From: Sediminibacterium sp. C3 | GTDB lineage: Bacteria > Bacteroidota > Bacteroidia > Chitinophagales > Chitinophagaceae | Length of the DNA stretch: 64,000 bases | Reading direction: 5' to 3' | NCBI RefSeq assembly: GCF_000508085.1 | Contig: NZ_KI669560.1 | Location: forward strand, 2,788,254-2,852,253 | Shown: positions 61,307 through 64,000 of the stretch, piece after piece | Layout: the number at the start of each line of letters is the position of its first letter | Position numbering within the stretch: position 1 is the stretch's first letter | Position numbers and translations under genes: made by a program | Notes under the pieces: model-generated | What the model saw: the letters and a program-made list of their open reading frames with translations, nothing else | Told to the model about the DNA's origin: nothing | Database searches by the model: none

Positions 61307-61888
61307 TTACTGAAGTGTCTCTCCCCGCTGCAATTTAGCAAGAACAGACAACTCTTTGCGATTGGCCTTGTAAATGAACCAGGCAAGTACCCCAAGGCTA
61401 CCGAAACCTGAGAAGACAAAATAAAGATAAACCCCGTTGGAAAATTCCTGTTTAAATACAGGAAGCAATAGTACAAAACCAATTATATAAGTAGCATAAA
61501 GCAAGGGAGTGATTACCAGGTGCAATATTCTCCGTTTGCTATAAAAAGCGGTGGACTGTTGCAGAAAAGTGCTAAAATCTACCAATCGATCTAATTGCTG
61601 AAACTGAAGTGTATTGATCCACTCCAGAACAATACGGATGGCAAGCGAGCCAATCATTAGCAATAAGCCAATAGAAAAGGTTGTAAAGCTAAAGCCAGTG
61701 TATGTTGCAAAGTAAGCGATAAGGATAAATACGGTTAGTGACAGCAGGCCAATCGTCCAGCGAAATTTAGCTTTCACCTGTTTTGCTTGTTCTTCGGACA
61801 ACTGCATCAGTTGTTCCGGCATTGGACGTTGAGCCCCTATACCAGACTGTTGTTGCCAGGCTTGTTCTAAGTTGGTAAATGGTTTCAT
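61307..61888 (-). CDS. Four-helix membrane protein coupled to an ECF sigma factor (anti-sigma candidate)
   Basis: 193 residues: a cytoplasmic N-terminal helical region of about 60 residues (QAWQQQSGIGAQRPMPEQLM, EEQAKQVKAKFRWTI) and four hydrophobic segments (IGLLSLTVFILIAYFATYTG, FSIGLLLMIGSLAIRIVLEW, HLVITPLLYATYIIGFVLLL, GVYLYFVFSGFGSLGVLAWF). It overlaps the sigma factor gene by 4 nt, so the pair is translationally coupled. By position it is a likely membrane anti-sigma factor, but no RskA/ZAS-type domain is recognised. Confidence 0.65.
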   Translation of the reverse strand: MKPFTNLEQAWQQQSGIGAQRPMPEQLMQLSEEQAKQVKAKFRWTIGLLSLTVFILIAYFATYTGFSFTTFSIGLLLMIGSLAIRIVLEWINTLQFQQLDRLVDFSTFLQQSTAFYSKRRILHLVITPLLYATYIIGFVLLLPVFKQEFSNGVYLYFVFSGFGSLGVLAWFIYKANRKELSVLAKLQRGETLQ

Positions 61889-62421
61889 ATCTGTACACAG
61901 TTTGATAGTTGTTGTTTAATACGGTGAATGCGAACACGGAGGGTTTCTTCTCTCAAGCCTACTACTTCTGCAATGGCGCTGTATTCCAATCCCTCTAAAA
62001 CCATCAGTATAATGACCTTACCCGTTTCATCCAGCTGCTGAATGCAGCCATACATTTTCTTAAGGCGTTCTTCCATCACAGGATTGTAAGCTTCGGCCGC
62101 CATTTCGGGTAACTGATCGGTTTTAATTTCTTTTTTCACAGAAGCTTTACGCAAATATGTAAGACAGGTATTCACGGCAATTCGATAGAGCCAGGTACTG
62201 ATTTTTGCTTCGGCACGGAATTTAGACAGGTGTTGCCAAACTTTCATGAACACTTCCTGAGTGGCATCCGCAGCCAGGCTTTCTTCTCCACTGAAATACC
62301 CTATACACAGACGGAAAATAGCGGCATAATGCTCTTCATAAATGCGTGTAAACAATTGCTGATCGGCCACTTTACTGAATATTTTCTTTGATTTTATTGA
62401 TATACCATTCTGGCTGATCAT
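61885..62421 (-). CDS. ECF-type RNA polymerase sigma factor
   Basis: 178 residues if started at ATG 62421; a GTG at 62370 (VADQQLFTRIYEEHY), 1 nt after the upstream stop, is the more homologous start and drops 17 residues encoded over the end of the hydrolase gene. Region 2 is FTRIYEEHYAAIFRLCIGYF, then SLAADATQEVFMKVWQHLSK, and region 4 shows LEGLEYSAIAEVVGLREETL and RVRIHRIKQQL. It is coupled by 4 nt overlap to a four-helix membrane protein that may anchor it. The regulated signal is unknown. Confidence 0.93.
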   Translation of the reverse strand: MISQNGISIKSKKIFSKVADQQLFTRIYEEHYAAIFRLCIGYFSGEESLAADATQEVFMKVWQHLSKFRAEAKISTWLYRIAVNTCLTYLRKASVKKEIKTDQLPEMAAEAYNPVMEERLKKMYGCIQQLDETGKVIILMVLEGLEYSAIAEVVGLREETLRVRIHRIKQQLSNCVQI

Positions 62422-63208
62422 ACATTACAAAATGAGCTGCTTTATCTGCATAATGAATGACTTTATTGCCCAATTTTGCATATTGTTCGTTATATGTTTT
62501 TTCAACCATGGCTTTATTGGGATGAGTGGCGGCCAATACCACAACTGGTAGCTGAATGCCGGCAATATCGTTTCTTAAATCCAATTTAAGCAAATCAACA
62601 TAACCATATACATAGGTTTTACGATCTGCCTGCAACATCATGTCTACCACTTTGGCCTGTTTTTCCTTGTTCAACATCATAAATCCAACCTGTTGCAGCG
62701 CCTGTTTACGAAAACTTGCCGTATCCTGCTGCAACATTTGCTTGCTGTATGGACTTTCATACACAATGGTGGATGCATCATAATTTGGCATCATCACTGC
62801 ACCATTACAGGGCAATGCATCCACAGCAATTACTTTTTTAAACAAGGATTGATCGGTAGCCGCCAACCATAAACCTAAGGTTCCACCCAAGCTATGACCA
62901 ATGATTACAGGCTTATTTAATTTTTTACTTTTAACATAGGTCACAACCTGATCCTTAATATTTGGTAACCAGGGCATTTCAATAGCAGGAACACCTCCAA
63001 AACCAGCAAATGTGAATACATGGCATTCATTATTGGTCGACAAAGCTTTTACGGTTTCTTCAAAGATTTCACCAGTGCAGCCAAAACCTGGGAAAAGCAG
63101 TACAGGATTTCCTTTACCAATTACTTTTACCTGAAAAGCTCCCTGAGCCTGAGCAGAAAACCAAATACTAACCATACTGAATACGAAAACCAATAGCTTC
63201 TTTTTCAT
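62372..63208 (-). CDS. Exported alpha/beta-hydrolase
   Basis: 278 residues with a signal peptide (KLLVFVFSMVSIWFSAQA). The alpha/beta fold shows the oxyanion HG-type VLLFPGFGCTGEIFE, the nucleophile in VIIGHSLGGTLGLWLAATDQ, an aspartate-containing region near LDLRNDIAGIQLPVVVLAA and a His in DKAAHFVMYDQPEWY. Likely a periplasmic esterase or lipase. It heads the operon that continues with the sigma factor, membrane protein and TSUP permease, overlapping the first possible sigma start by 50 nt. Confidence 0.9.
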   Translation of the reverse strand: MKKKLLVFVFSMVSIWFSAQAQGAFQVKVIGKGNPVLLFPGFGCTGEIFEETVKALSTNNECHVFTFAGFGGVPAIEMPWLPNIKDQVVTYVKSKKLNKPVIIGHSLGGTLGLWLAATDQSLFKKVIAVDALPCNGAVMMPNYDASTIVYESPYSKQMLQQDTASFRKQALQQVGFMMLNKEKQAKVVDMMLQADRKTYVYGYVDLLKLDLRNDIAGIQLPVVVLAATHPNKAMVEKTYNEQYAKLGNKVIHYADKAAHFVMYDQPEWYINKIKENIQ

Positions 63209-63299
63209 TGTTATTGTTTTTTAATTTCAGTTTGGATGCATAGGCAAATGATTTGTTACAGGATATGGAATATTTTTTTAAAAAAAGGGGAAGGCTGTG

Positions 63300-64000
63300 T
63301 TAATGAAAAGAATTAAGGCTATTAAAGTTCAACAAAATCGCCTCCTCGTTCATTTTTAATTCAACCAATTTTTCTAAGTGGTAGGCCTCTTCCGCCTTAT
63401 CAACAAGTGTTGCCAAATCAATTAAATTATCACTCTCATCATTGTTTTTCCACTTGAACAAGAATGTATGTAAATCTGTGAAGCTTTCTAATTGATCAGT
63501 ATCTATATCATCAATTCTCCTAGTTAAGAGCCCAATAAAAACGCCAAAGTTGTATTGTAAGTTTTCCTTCATTTCCGGCGCCTTTATTTCATGATAAAGT
63601 TCTTTAAAAGTGATACCAAGTTTTTTGAGTCCCTTGTATGCGAAGTGGATGGTTCCTGTTCCGGTAGAATCCGTTTCCCAACCCGGATCAAAAAGCACTT
63701 TCCTGAAATATGCTCTCCCTGCATTTCCGCAAAGTGAAAATCCATAAACAATCCCAGCATTACAATCGGTAGAAGCAAACTCACAACCTAAATCATATAG
63801 ATTTTGGAGCAATGTACTATTGTTTTCTACTTTAGAAACCAATGCAGGGATAAATTCCGGAAATAAGTTTTTTCCATAACAGTTCTCAATGGCTGTTTTA
63901 ATTTTTTCCTGGTATTCTGTACAGTCAAAATGGAGGAGGCCTAAGATGGCATACTTTGAGATATAATAATCTGCTTCTTCCGGGGATTCAAATATATAAT
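63300..64000 (-). CDS. Unassigned protein, 5' end beyond the window
   Basis: The frame is open from 63300 to the right edge (64000), so at least 233 codons exist and the true start lies outside. A shorter reading from a TTG at 63842 would cut it in mid-protein: upstream codons give sensible sequence (YYISKYAILGLLHFDCTEYQ, EKIKTAIENCYGKNLFPEFI). Later segments include GCEFASTDCNAGIVYGFSLC, GNAGRAYFRKVLFDPGWETD and NLIDLATLVDKAEEAYHLEK. No family recognised, no membrane segment visible in the part seen. Confidence 0.7.
   Translation of the reverse strand, partial: YIFESPEEADYYISKYAILGLLHFDCTEYQEKIKTAIENCYGKNLFPEFIPALVSKVENNSTLLQNLYDLGCEFASTDCNAGIVYGFSLCGNAGRAYFRKVLFDPGWETDSTGTGTIHFAYKGLKKLGITFKELYHEIKAPEMKENLQYNFGVFIGLLTRRIDDIDTDQLESFTDLHTFLFKWKNNDESDNLIDLATLVDKAEEAYHLEKLVELKMNEEAILLNFNSLNSFH

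Noticed and set aside
63273-63286. T7-A7 palindrome downstream of the gene at 63300
   Set aside because: It could form a hairpin only of A-T pairs with no GC and no T tail, so it is not a credible terminator; probably homopolymer chance.
10-64000. Search by eye for tRNA, rRNA, CRISPR repeats, transposase genes, att sites and replication origin
   Set aside because: No direct-repeat arrays, no recombinase genes and no cloverleaf-type sequence were seen; nothing to report, although small RNAs cannot be excluded by eye.

Overview
The window looks like a chromosomal segment of a Bacteroidota bacterium, most probably family Chitinophagaceae (a Sediminibacterium-like genome would fit, but the genus is inference). 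The support is DUF1573 and DUF5723 proteins, a DUF6498-type protein, a SecA with a SEC-C tail, a fused alpha/beta 2-oxoacid dehydrogenase E1, signal peptides ending in AQ, moderate GC, and Bacteroidota-type promoters (TTG or TTTG, 17-23 bp, then TAnnTTTG) in front of many genes. I see no rRNA, tRNA, CRISPR array, transposase, phage gene or plasmid gene.

Layout. 1-8036 (minus): the end of a molybdenum hydroxylase pair, a beta-CASP metallo-hydrolase, a DUF4442 protein, the lipid-transport permease MlaE, malic enzyme MaeB, an M20 amidohydrolase, a SPOR protein and DeoC. 8127-18435: housekeeping genes, namely secA (minus), then on plus atpG (alone), scpB, lysA, an MlaF-type ATPase, a thioredoxin-fold protein and mdh. 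18430-22676 (minus): glycosyltransferase 9, MFS transporter, DedA and a dicarboxylate symporter. 22769-25534 (plus): amino-acid permease, YebC and a DCC protein. 25547-28675 (minus): SIMPL protein and fused E1. 28807-32470 (plus): two DUF1573 proteins, an aminotransferase and a DUF5723 envelope protein. 32492-33691: a GAF histidine kinase.

33828-40492 is a TetR-controlled efflux operon of the YbhGFSR type (TetR, TolC-like channel, lipoprotein adaptor, two ATPases, two permeases). Two of its genes are broken by single-base deficits in homopolymers. 41061-52563 is accessory: a beta-propeller protein, M1 peptidase, esterase, a B1 metallo-beta-lactamase fused to a Dabb domain, Pmp3, a lipoprotein, a LuxR-type two-component pair and a type I pullulanase. 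52603-55609 carries two gene remnants and an SRPBCC gene with a stop at codon 8, around intact SDR, pirin and VOC genes. 55683-64000 has NDH-2, an amidohydrolase, a second lipoprotein, and an ECF sigma operon with a four-helix membrane protein, an alpha/beta hydrolase and a TauE-type permease.

The main leads are these. The same 18-bp ATGGGC...GCCCAT palindrome lies before two lipoprotein genes 13 kb apart. Three genes (mlaE, lysA, E1) have a perfect TAnnTTTG box exactly 4 bp before the ATG, which predicts leaderless mRNAs. There is a metallo-beta-lactamase-Dabb fusion. The efflux operon has a homopolymer frameshift cluster, including a perfect A AAA AAA slippery site. A promoter plus terminator pair about 75 nt apart precedes the DUF5723 gene.
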